Assembly: GCA_035470525.1 (NCBI GenBank)
Contig: DATIQT010000087.1
Coordinates: forward strand, 1 to 9,810
DNA length: 9,810 nucleotides
Source: CALXSC01 sp035470525
Lineage (GTDB): Bacteria > Pseudomonadota > Alphaproteobacteria > Rickettsiales > UBA1997
Reading direction: 5' to 3'
The stretch's first letter is position 1; each line of letters opens with the position of its first letter. The translations under genes were made by a program, and so were the position numbers. Shown here one piece after another: positions 1-4,783 of the stretch. A model generated the notes under the pieces. That model saw only the letters and a list, made by a program, of their open reading frames with translations. It ran no database searches and had not been told where the DNA came from.

Positions 1-133
1 ATTTGATAATGAAAAACATTTAAAAGAAGAATTAATGAAATATAATATATATTTTAATGAATATAGGCAACATACATTTTTAAATGGAAAGACGCCAAAA
101 GAGGAATTGGAATTTTGTCAACGAAATAGTTGA
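1..133 (+). CDS. IS481-like transposase, C-terminal fragment (runs off the left edge)
   Basis: Reading from base 2, the frame is open for 43 codons and stops at TGA 131-133. The visible tail has the layout of the end of an rve integrase-core transposase of the IS481/IS3 type: an EEL.KYN.YFNEYR.H stretch followed by LNGKTPKE, which matches the usual 'YN..R.H..LNGKTP.E' ending from memory of the family. The protein would catalyse DNA strand transfer for its own element. The catalytic DDE residues lie upstream of the window and cannot be checked, so it is unknown whether the gene is intact. The stop codon sits inside the terminal hairpin at 116-135, as expected where a transposase gene runs up to the end of its element. 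The assignment to integrase-core transposases is fairly sure; IS481 rather than a related group is an inference. Confidence 0.7.
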   Translation, partial: FDNEKHLKEELMKYNIYFNEYRQHTFLNGKTPKEELEFCQRNS

Positions 134-135
134 CA
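116..135. repeat. Hairpin at the right end of the IS481-like element
   Basis: TGTCAAC (116-122) and GTTGACA (129-135) are perfect inverted arms of 7 bp around a 6-nt loop, and the transposase TGA stop lies in the right arm. IS3/IS481 elements usually end in ...ACA, with the complementary end beginning TGT, so base 135 is a natural candidate for the element boundary. The other end is outside the window, so no terminal inverted repeat or target duplication can be confirmed. A transcription terminator role is also possible. Confidence 0.5.
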
Positions 136-141
136 TTTACA

Positions 142-164
142 ATTCCCGTGAAAGCAGGAATCCA
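142..164. repeat. ATTCC...GGAAT imperfect hairpin, REP-like
   Basis: ATTCC (142-146) pairs with GGAAT (157-161). A C/A mismatch and a G-C pair lie inside, and TCCA follows. The layout resembles the small dispersed hairpins (REP-like, 'ATTCCCGCGAAAGCGGGAATCC' type) known from many bacterial genomes, here with decayed inner pairs. It directly follows the end of the transposon. It is a single copy in this window, so dispersal is inferred from resemblance only. Confidence 0.4.
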
Positions 165-310
165 AGCAACGGTGTAATAAAATTAAATATTTAAAAAAAT
201 AAATTTTAATGGGACAGTAGTGCAAGGGGTGAGAGGGGGTTCTAAACTTCAAGCCTTAAAGTGTGTTATTACCATAGTTAATCTAAATAATGTTTAATTT
301 GCAAAATTAA
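165..310. other. Noncoding spacer with a G-rich patch
   Basis: No ORF with a credible start or protein was found. The only notable stretch is 211-239, which has runs of GGG, GGGG and GGGGG within 30 bases, very unlike the surrounding AT-rich DNA. Only three G-runs of at least three are present, so a canonical four-run G-quadruplex is not supported. It may be a remnant of another mobile element end. Confidence 0.4.
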
Positions 311-331
311 AGGAAGGATTAAATCCTTCCT
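311..331 (-). terminator. Terminator of the minus-strand gene at 348-1283
   Basis: AGGAAGGAT (311-319) and ATCCTTCCT (323-331) form a perfect 9-bp stem with a 3-nt loop, 17 bases beyond the stop codon of the minus-strand gene. Read on the minus strand, the stem is followed by TTTAATTTT, a broken T-tract suiting an intrinsic terminator in that direction. The same arm sequence recurs at 1641-1665. Confidence 0.6.
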
Positions 332-347
332 AATATTTAAAAAAGAT

Positions 348-1283
348 TTATCTTCCTCTGCAGAAAAGTTTACCAATTTTAGACTTTTTAAATCTGTCCA
401 CAAAAGTAGTTTCTGTTTTTTGTAGTTCACAAGAAATTTGATTTTGATTCATCCTATTTTTTCTTTCAGATTTGCTTGGTAAACCAGTTTTAGGATCAAA
501 ACTTTGCTTACTATTATACACTGAATCATAATTTATATCTATTTCATTTTTTAAAAAATCATTTGGCTTTTTATTATCTATTTCATTTTTAGCTTTTAAT
601 TTCTTTTGTATATCGCGTATATTGGGATTAATAATATTATTTAAATACAAAGATTTTTCAATTATTTGTGCATTAATTTCTTCAATTTTTTTTGAATCTT
701 TAACTAAATTTAATGATACATATTTTTTACCACAATAATTATTTAAATATTTTAAATTATCATTTAATTTTAAATCTTTTTTTGAATTATTCATATAAAA
801 TGACTTTGCAAATTCATAATTTTCTTTTAGTCTACTAATCTTTTCTTGGTTTCTAATTAATTTTAATTGTTTTTGTAATATATCATAAACGTTTGCTGCA
901 ATTTCAAAACCTTTTTCTGTATTCTCATATATATCTTCTTTCTTTACTGTTCTTGGATCCGTGGTTTCGTCTAGATAATTCTCACATAATGCTATAAAAT
1001 TTTTATATGAACTTTCTATATCTTTATCTGTAACAAAAATACTATTCTCTTTATCTTTTCTATAAATTTGTTCCATAAACTCATCAATACCATTTATTAA
1101 ATCTTTACGTTCATCATTTAAACCATCTCTCAAAATTGTAACAACATTATCAGAACCTCTAACCGTTTTATATAGCTCATTCAATTTTAAGCCCAAAGAA
1201 TCCCAACCAATTTTGTTTTCTTTATACATGCCTTTGATTTCTTTGACTTGTTCTGGTATTTGTTTCTGAATGTTTTTATACAT
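348..1283 (-). CDS. Uncharacterised helical protein, 311 aa
   Basis: I do not recognise this protein. It is highly charged, rich in Lys, Glu, Asn and Ile, and looks almost entirely alpha-helical, with heptad-like stretches (for example around the KQLKLIRNQEKISRLKENYE-type segment in the middle). It has no signal peptide or membrane segment. The C-terminal 50 residues are Ser/Asn/Gln-rich and end in a basic tail (RFKKSKIGKLFCRGR). The start is placed at ATG 1283 rather than at the longer ATG 1316. The promoter at 1320-1348 would put the transcript start near 1313, and ATG 1283 has AAGG six bases upstream, whereas 1316 has no ribosome site. It is transcribed alone, with a terminator at 311-331. 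A structural, scaffold or effector role is possible but unsupported. Confidence 0.8.
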   Translation of the reverse strand: MYKNIQKQIPEQVKEIKGMYKENKIGWDSLGLKLNELYKTVRGSDNVVTILRDGLNDERKDLINGIDEFMEQIYRKDKENSIFVTDKDIESSYKNFIALCENYLDETTDPRTVKKEDIYENTEKGFEIAANVYDILQKQLKLIRNQEKISRLKENYEFAKSFYMNNSKKDLKLNDNLKYLNNYCGKKYVSLNLVKDSKKIEEINAQIIEKSLYLNNIINPNIRDIQKKLKAKNEIDNKKPNDFLKNEIDINYDSVYNSKQSFDPKTGLPSKSERKNRMNQNQISCELQKTETTFVDRFKKSKIGKLFCRGR

Positions 1284-1319
1284 TTTATGCCTTTTTATTA
1301 TTTTTATAATTCGCATAAC

Positions 1320-1348
1320 ATTTTAACATAGTTTCTAAAAATAATCAA
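1320..1348 (-). promoter_or_regulatory. Extended -10 promoter for the 311-aa gene
   Basis: On the minus strand TTGATT (1348-1343) is followed after exactly 17 bases by TAAAAT (1325-1320), preceded by TGT, an extended -10 element. Transcription would start around 1313. That is inside the longer ORF version and supports the ATG at 1283 as the true start, leaving a leader of about 30 nt that contains an AAGG ribosome site. Confidence 0.6.
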
Positions 1349-1424
1349 TAAAATTATATATAAATATCATAAATTAAGAATATTATTAATAGTTAGCTCC
1401 CCTTTGTTGCTCTGCGACATTTGA

Positions 1425-1483
1425 CTCTTGTGGTGTTGGGTCTTCACCCCTCTTGTGGTGTTGGGTCTCTTGTGGTGTTGGGT
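1425..1483 (+). repeat. Three direct repeats of a 17-mer
   Basis: CTCTTGTGGTGTTGGGT occurs three times in the same orientation: 1425-1441, 1450-1466 and 1467-1483. The second and third are immediately adjacent, and the first is separated by TCTTCACC-type filler. The third copy is the left arm region of the palindrome at 1474-1499. An ORF can be drawn through these repeats, but its protein is a translation of the repeat and is not considered real. Confidence 0.85.
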
Positions 1484-1499
1484 CTCCGAACCCAACACC
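1474..1499. repeat. Palindromic hairpin, copy 1
   Basis: GGTGTTGGGT (1474-1483) and ACCCAACACC (1490-1499) are perfect 10-bp arms around the loop CTCCGA. The whole 26-mer is present again at 1549-1574 in exact reverse-complement orientation. No T-tract follows on either strand, so it does not look like an ordinary terminator. Confidence 0.85.
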
Positions 1500-1548
1500 C
1501 AATGCTATCAAAAGATTATTTTAAAAGCTTCAAGTTTTGATATTAATA

Positions 1549-1574
1549 GGTGTTGGGTTCGGAGACCCAACACC
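1549..1574. repeat. Palindromic hairpin, copy 2 (inverted relative to copy 1)
   Basis: GGTGTTGGGT (1549-1558), loop TCGGAG, and ACCCAACACC (1565-1574) form the exact reverse complement of 1474-1499, and the flank ACCACGAGAG mirrors the CTCTTGTGGT upstream of copy 1 with one difference. Between the two copies, TATCAAAA (1506-1513) and TTTTGATA (1535-1542) form a further inverted pair. The interval could therefore fold into one long nested hairpin or into two separate ones. Confidence 0.8.
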
Positions 1575-1640
1575 ACGAGAGAGAATTTCTATATATATAA
1601 TACATTCCAATATAATAAAAGAAAAAGATGGGACCTTAGC

Positions 1641-1665
1641 AGGAAGGATTTTGTAAATCCTTCCT
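1641..1665. repeat. AGGAAGGATTT hairpin, second copy of the 311-331 stem
   Basis: AGGAAGGATTT (1641-1651) and AAATCCTTCCT (1655-1665) pair perfectly over 11 bp around a 3-nt loop. The first ten bases of the left arm and last ten of the right arm are identical to the hairpin at 311-331. No clear T-tract follows on either strand. It lies about 105 bases past the stop of the minus-strand operon at 1771, so it could be a weak end-of-operon structure or a dispersed repeat. Confidence 0.65.
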
Positions 1666-1770
1666 CAAGGTTCAGAATAGATTGTTTTGACAATAATTAT
1701 TTATGGTTTGTGATTGAGTTTATTTTGAACAATGAGGAAAGGTTTGTAAACACATTCTTATAAAGAGTTT

Positions 1771-2196
1771 TTAATATCTTTTTTTGAGAACCGAAATAGA
1801 AGCCAATTTATTTGCTTTTTTTAAGTCAAAAAACCAATCATCTATTGATGGTTTTATATTGCAATGTTTTTCATTATCGGTATATTCAAGATATAAACTA
1901 CAAGAATCATCAAATTTTATATTCTCTATATTTATGGTTTTTAAATCACCTCTAGCTATTGTTTTGGTTTTACTTTTTTTATAAACTCTTTTATCTCCAA
2001 GTTCAAAAATCAAAAAGTCAGCATTTTTTTGTTTTAGTTCGTCATCAATATTAAATACTGAAATTTCTTTTTCATCTTTTTCATCTCTATAGAATGCTTC
2101 TGGAAATAATTGTTCTTTTTCTTCATCAATTTTATGTTTTGAATTTGTGTATCTCGTAACAATTTTTGGCTTCAAACTATATTCCTGCAATTTCAT
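1771..2196 (-). CDS. Uncharacterised small protein, third gene of the 1771-3050 operon
   Basis: A protein of 141 aa with a hydrophilic, probably mixed alpha/beta composition and no signal or membrane segment. From memory it resembles a small, functionally unassigned bacterial family with the block order P-x-A-F, SVF, GRAD/ARGD and H-x-N-I. Here FPEAF is at 31-35, ISVF at 45-48, ARGDL at 81-85 and HCNI at 111-114, and a Lys/Ala-rich helix closes the protein. I could not verify the match. ATG 2196 overlaps the preceding gene by 20 nt but has only a weak ribosome site. TTG 2175, directly after that gene's stop and 7 nt after AGGA, is a credible alternative that would remove 7 residues. It is the last gene of a three-gene operon. 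Confidence 0.75.
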   Translation of the reverse strand: MKLQEYSLKPKIVTRYTNSKHKIDEEKEQLFPEAFYRDEKDEKEISVFNIDDELKQKNADFLIFELGDKRVYKKSKTKTIARGDLKTINIENIKFDDSCSLYLEYTDNEKHCNIKPSIDDWFFDLKKANKLASISVLKKRY

Positions 2197-2752
2197 CTTC
2201 AATTATTAAAATAGTTTCATTAAAATTTTTTATGTCACTTAGAACAGTACCTCTTTTTTCTTTATTTGGAAAATCTATAAGGTATAATATTTTTTCATTT
2301 TTTATAAAAAATAAATTAGCATAATATCCTCTTTTTACAGTCCAAGCTAATCCAAGATCTTTTGTATTAGGATATAAAACTACTCTTGGTAAATATTTAA
2401 AACACTTATCATAAGATGACAAAATTTTTTTCATTTGTTTTAATGATAATTTATTCGGTTCTATATTATTTAGTTCTTTTTCTTCTTTTATTATTTCTTC
2501 TAAATTTGATAGAATGTTATTCTTATTTGAAATAGTATAACCTCTAGGAATACCAATAGTAGTTATAGGGTTATCAATAGCTGAAATCACAAAATCATTT
2601 TTGTTATCGTTATTAGAAGCTATTCTAGAAATAATATCATTACTGGAAGTATAAAACTCAACTTTTTCTATTGTTTTGTTTTTATATACCATAACATATT
2701 GTGAAATATAAGCAGATGTATAATATAATGAATTATCTCTATAATCCAACAT
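2177..2752 (-). CDS. Uncharacterised protein, second gene of the 1771-3050 operon
   Basis: A protein of 191 aa that I do not assign to a family. The N-terminal part alternates short hydrophobic strands (SLYYTSAYISQYVMVY, VEFYTS, FVISAI), then comes a charged helix (about 95-125), then LPRVVLYPN, LGLAWTVKRG and ILYLIDFPN strands, and a final acidic hydrophobic strand ILIIEDEIAGI. This suggests a compact cytoplasmic alpha/beta fold. The ATG at 2752 is chosen because AAGGA lies 8 nt upstream; a TTG-initiated version from 2782 would overlap the previous gene and begin upstream of that ribosome site. Only 4 nt separate it from the upstream stop, and its own end overlaps the next gene, so the three proteins are probably made together. 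Confidence 0.75.
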   Translation of the reverse strand: MLDYRDNSLYYTSAYISQYVMVYKNKTIEKVEFYTSSNDIISRIASNNDNKNDFVISAIDNPITTIGIPRGYTISNKNNILSNLEEIIKEEKELNNIEPNKLSLKQMKKILSSYDKCFKYLPRVVLYPNTKDLGLAWTVKRGYYANLFFIKNEKILYLIDFPNKEKRGTVLSDIKNFNETILIIEDEIAGI

Positions 2753-2756
2753 ACAA

Positions 2757-3050
2757 TTATTCCTTAATTTTTGGTAAGACAATTATATCTTGTCTGCCTT
2801 GTATACTATAAATTGGTTTTTTAGTAGCATCATCTAATTTATCCATTTTTATAATTTGAACAGCTGTAAATTTTACTTTAATAGTTGTTCCGTCTTCCAA
2901 TTTATATACAGACCATTTATTATCATCTCTTTCTAGTATTTCCATATCATCACCAGTTTGCTCTACTAATTTTGGTGTTTTTCCATCCTTTTCAAATACT
3001 GGCTTTCCGCCTTTTATTTCTTGAAGTGGTATTTTAACTTTTATACTCAT
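2757..3050 (-). CDS. Uncharacterised small beta-rich protein, first gene of the 1771-3050 operon
   Basis: A protein of 97 aa, rich in charged residues and alternating strand patterns. It has a conserved-looking core WSVYKLEDGTTIKVKF (46-61) followed by a second strand pair ending in IYSIQGRQDIIV (80-91). From memory it resembles small unassigned bacterial proteins with a W-x-x-Y-x-LEDG-T core followed by a '.PIY.V.sQ..v.v' ending; no function is known to me. ATG 3050 is the chosen start, with AAGGG 5 nt upstream; the longer TTG version from 3068 would begin before this ribosome site. It is the leading gene of the operon and sits about 20 nt behind a TATAAT box at 3073-3078. Confidence 0.75.
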   Translation of the reverse strand: MSIKVKIPLQEIKGGKPVFEKDGKTPKLVEQTGDDMEILERDDNKWSVYKLEDGTTIKVKFTAVQIIKMDKLDDATKKPIYSIQGRQDIIVLPKIKE

Positions 3051-3072
3051 ATTTTCCCTTTTAAACAAGATT

Positions 3073-3078
3073 ATTATA
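3073..3078 (-). promoter_or_regulatory. -10 box of the three-gene operon
   Basis: The minus strand reads TATAAT at 3078-3073, which would start transcription near 3066 and leave a leader of roughly 16 nt carrying AAGGG. No good -35 is visible at 17-18 nt spacing (GCATAG/AGCATA), so the assignment rests on the -10 and its position. Confidence 0.4.
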
Positions 3079-3189
3079 ATATTTTTTATAAAAATCTATG
3101 CTTATGATAAATGTTAAAAAAGATAAAAGCAATTTTTTTCTAGTATTTGATTTTTCCTTTGCATGAAAAGAGAGCTAAAATATAAACCG

Positions 3190-3218
3190 TTGACAATTAT
3201 CTAAAACCATTTAAAAAT
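3190..3218 (+). promoter_or_regulatory. Promoter for the structured RNA/leader
   Basis: A perfect TTGACA -35 (3190-3195) is followed after 16-17 nt by TAAAAA/AAAAAT, four of six matches to TATAAT. Transcription would then begin near 3224, exactly at the first base of the UACG-capped hairpin. TATAAC at 3218-3223 is a better -10 sequence but the 22-nt spacing is too long. Confidence 0.4.
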
Positions 3219-3223
3219 ATAAC

Positions 3224-3440
3224 TGCCTACGGGCAAAAGTGATGGTTTCAAACACCAAAACAAAGTTTTACTATTGATCGTTAGGCCTTTGTTGTATTTA
3301 TGACAATAAATATAGCGGAGGCTTACGGTTATAATAGGCTATTTTATAGTCTAAAAGGCTGTAAGAGCTGAACTTTGTCAGTTGTTTGAACCTCCGCACT
3401 TTTCAAATTTTTTGATGGTGCGATTTTTATTAATAAAAAT
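3224..3440 (+). ncRNA. Structured RNA or long 5' leader of unknown class
   Basis: No protein is encoded here, but successive perfect or near-perfect stems are visible. They are UGCC/GGCA closed by a UACG loop (3224-3235); AACAAAG/CUUUGUU (3259-3265 with 3287-3293); UAUUUAU/AUAAAUA with a GACA loop (3295-3312); and a multibranch domain closed by GCGGAGG/CCUCCGC (3315-3321 with 3391-3397). That domain holds CUUAC/GUAAG (3322-3326 with 3361-3365), AGGCUAU/AUAGUCU (3336-3352, one G-U) and CUGA/UCAG (3368-3381). It is followed by T-rich sequence and further hairpins up to the ribosome site of the gene at 3454. I looked for signatures of tmRNA, RNase P RNA, SRP RNA, 6S RNA, T-box and common riboswitches and found none. 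It could be a stand-alone RNA or a regulatory leader. Confidence 0.55.
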
Positions 3441-3446
3441 TTGAGG
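3403..3446 (+). promoter_or_regulatory. Alternative pairing region ahead of the 3454 ribosome site
   Basis: TCAAATTTTT (3403-3412) can pair with AAAAATTTGA (3435-3444), which reaches into the GAGG ribosome site (3443-3446). ATTTTTATTAATAAAAAT (3423-3440) is a perfect palindrome that would compete with it. Upstream, CGCAC (3395-3399) can pair with GTGCG (3418-3422), competing with the closing helix 3315-3321/3391-3397. Mutually exclusive helices next to a ribosome site suit a regulatory switch; this is inference. Confidence 0.35.
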
Positions 3447-3453
3447 TTTGAAT

Positions 3454-3738
3454 ATGGACGAAATAATGAAAAATGATTTACTTAAAAAATTATATCTTTT
3501 GCAAAAAGATAGAAACTTTGAGGAAAAACTAAAAGAAAATAATTCTATTAATGCTGAATTGATTGGAGTTATAAATCAAATAATAATTTATTATGTGAAA
3601 AATAAATCAAGGGATAAGGAGGATTTGATTTATCTTAGAAATATGCTTAATTATTTTATTAAGACTGGAAAAGTTAAGTATGATGGAAGTGCGAAAGTAA
3701 AGAGGTTGAATAGGGTTATTGATAATATTAGTAGGTGA
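3454..3738 (+). CDS. Uncharacterised small helical protein, 94 aa
   Basis: I do not recognise this protein. It is very rich in Lys, Asn, Ile and Leu and reads as three or four amphipathic helices (about 3-28, 33-52, 56-74 and 80-93), with no transmembrane segment, cysteine or catalytic motif. A basic C-terminus (KVKYDGSAKVKRLNRVIDN) could bind nucleic acid, but nothing proves it. ATG 3454 is the start because GAGG sits 7 nt upstream; a TTG six bases earlier would crowd that site. The stop is TGA. The gene lies directly behind the structured RNA at 3224-3440 and probably shares its transcript, so it may be regulated by it or work with it. Confidence 0.7.
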   Translation: MDEIMKNDLLKKLYLLQKDRNFEEKLKENNSINAELIGVINQIIIYYVKNKSRDKEDLIYLRNMLNYFIKTGKVKYDGSAKVKRLNRVIDNISR

Positions 3739-3778
3739 TTATTTTTTGTTGTGCTGGATTTGTTTTTAAAATTAAAAA

Positions 3779-3802
3779 GTTCTATTGAAATTTCAATAGA
3801 AC
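3779..3802. terminator. 24-nt perfect palindrome, likely terminator
   Basis: Two 12-nt arms, GTTCTATTGAAA and its exact complement TTTCAATAGAAC, form a perfect stem between the 94-aa gene and the gene at 3839. On the minus strand it is followed by TTTTTAATTTT, a good T-tract; on the plus strand by CATTTAAATT, a poor one. It could terminate the plus-strand gene ending at 3738, yet the better terminator orientation faces the minus strand, where no gene is visible. Confidence 0.5.
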
Positions 3803-3838
3803 CATTTAAATTAAAAATAATATATTAAATAAAGGGTT

Positions 3839-4531
3839 ATGCATTTCAATTTCTATTTATCAAAAAATGGTGAAAAAGAGGAAATTGTTGAAATTTTTCA
3901 AGATGACGATCCATATGGTATACCAGCAAGAGCTAAACAATATGGCATTTCTGAAAATTTGGCAAAAAAAATAAATTCTGCACCAAGAGAAGAATGGGAA
4001 AATGATTTGGATTTAGTATTAACTGAAGCATATAGAATAAATGAAAAAAAATTGAATGAATCTTTAGAATTTTTTAAGACATTTTGGAATGAGAATGATA
4101 AATATTATTTTGATATATTAGAAAAAGCTATTGAAGAAAAAATTGAAAAATATAATGTTCTATTAACTCATTTTGTTGCTGGAACATCTGATTGGGAAGG
4201 AAATAATATATGTACCAATGCTTATTCAAAGGGAATAATAAGAAATAAGAATGCTCATGTTTATTATTTACTTTTTGAAGTGATTTTATCTCATTTCTTT
4301 AAAAAAATTAGAAAAGTAAGAAAAGATTTAGAAGATTTGCAAATTTGGGCAATGACGGAATTAATTAGTTTTACAATTTTGCATAATGAGTTTGATTTAT
4401 TTGAATCAGAAGCTAATACCAATTATAAAGAAGTAGATTCCCATATAAATGAAGCTAAAAATTTATATAAAAATTCAAATAATATCAATAAATTTATTGA
4501 AGAGATAATAAAAATTTATGAAAGAAAATAA
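3839..4531 (+). CDS. Possible degenerate metallopeptidase-like protein, 230 aa
   Basis: A cytoplasmic protein with no signal peptide. The opening MHFNFYLS, a mid-region aromatic/Thr segment, an amphipathic helix LLFEVILSHFFKKI (144-157), a second helix DLQIWAMTELISFTILHNEF (166-185) and a final helical pair resemble, from memory, small Patescibacteria proteins with an HExxH zinc-peptidase helix followed by a Glu-rich helix. If the alignment holds, the first His is Phe146, Glu147 is kept and the second His is Leu150, so the site would be inactive. This is a tentative match. The start ATG 3839 has AAAGGG only 2 nt upstream, an unusually short spacing, and no better start is nearby. The gene stands alone after the 3779-3802 palindrome and before a repeated module fragment. 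Confidence 0.6.
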   Translation: MHFNFYLSKNGEKEEIVEIFQDDDPYGIPARAKQYGISENLAKKINSAPREEWENDLDLVLTEAYRINEKKLNESLEFFKTFWNENDKYYFDILEKAIEEKIEKYNVLLTHFVAGTSDWEGNNICTNAYSKGIIRNKNAHVYYLLFEVILSHFFKKIRKVRKDLEDLQIWAMTELISFTILHNEFDLFESEANTNYKEVDSHINEAKNLYKNSNNINKFIEEIIKIYERK

Positions 4532-4544
4532 ATTATGATTTAAT

Positions 4545-4727
4545 AATTGGAAAGATGGAGAGGAGAGTCTGGATAGTAAAAGTTATACTGTTAGTATTAC
4601 AGATTCAAGTAGTAGTGAAGTAGTTAGGACTACGACAGTGAATGATGTGATAGAGTGGACGTATACAAGTAGTATGATTAGTGAAGATGGAGTGGGAGAG
4701 TGGGAGGTGGGGGTGGAGGAAATTTAA
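4545..4727 (+). pseudogene. Beta-sandwich (Fn3/Ig-like) module fragment, copy 1
   Basis: A 60-codon frame (NWKDGEE..LDSKSYTV..IT... EVVRTTTVND..EWTYTS.MISEDGVGEWEVGVEE) ends at TAA 4725-4727. It has the strand pattern of a C-terminal fibronectin-III/Ig-like repeat: YTV.IT, EVVRTTTV, W.YTS, GEWEVGV. There is no in-frame ATG; the frame is closed upstream by TGA nine bases before TGG 4548, so it is a fragment and not a gene. It is about 88% identical over 177 nt to 8264-8440. Of 19 differing codons 11 are synonymous and most others conservative, suggesting both descend from sequences once under protein selection, probably tandem modules of a large surface protein. It is also richer in G than its surroundings. 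Confidence 0.7.
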
Positions 4728-4729
4728 AG

Positions 4730-4757
4730 TTGAGTTTTTTAAAATTATTTTTAATAT
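4730..4757 (+). promoter_or_regulatory. Probable promoter of the antiporter gene
   Basis: TTGAGT (4730-4735), a 16-nt spacer and TAATAT (4752-4757) lie between the end of module copy 1 and the antiporter start, giving a leader of about 20 nt. The -10 matches only four of six positions. Confidence 0.3.
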
Positions 4758-4783
4758 CAAAATACTCTAAAAAATAAAAAATC

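Noticed and set aside
211..239. A G-quadruplex in the G-rich patch
   Set aside because: Only three runs of three or more G are present with uneven loops, insufficient for a canonical four-run structure.
1428..1763. Plus-strand 111-codon ORF across the repeat cluster
   Set aside because: Its first half is a translation of the direct and inverted repeats (VVLGLLWCWV..., NTQC...), it has no ribosome site, and it crosses two hairpins; it is not a credible protein.
2177..2752. Prokaryotic E2-like (ubiquitin-conjugation or PRTRC protein B) identity for the middle operon protein
   Set aside because: LPRVVLYPN...LAWTV faintly recalls PRTRC protein B, but the C-terminal active-site Cys region is absent, and no E1, JAB or ubiquitin-like partner is present.
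3315..3398. A tRNA or tmRNA-like gene, suggested by a 7-bp GCGGAGG/CCTCCGC stem spanning 83 nt with a following A
   Set aside because: There is no D-arm, no T-loop of the TTCRANY type with a 5-bp stem, and the inner stems do not fall at tRNA positions.
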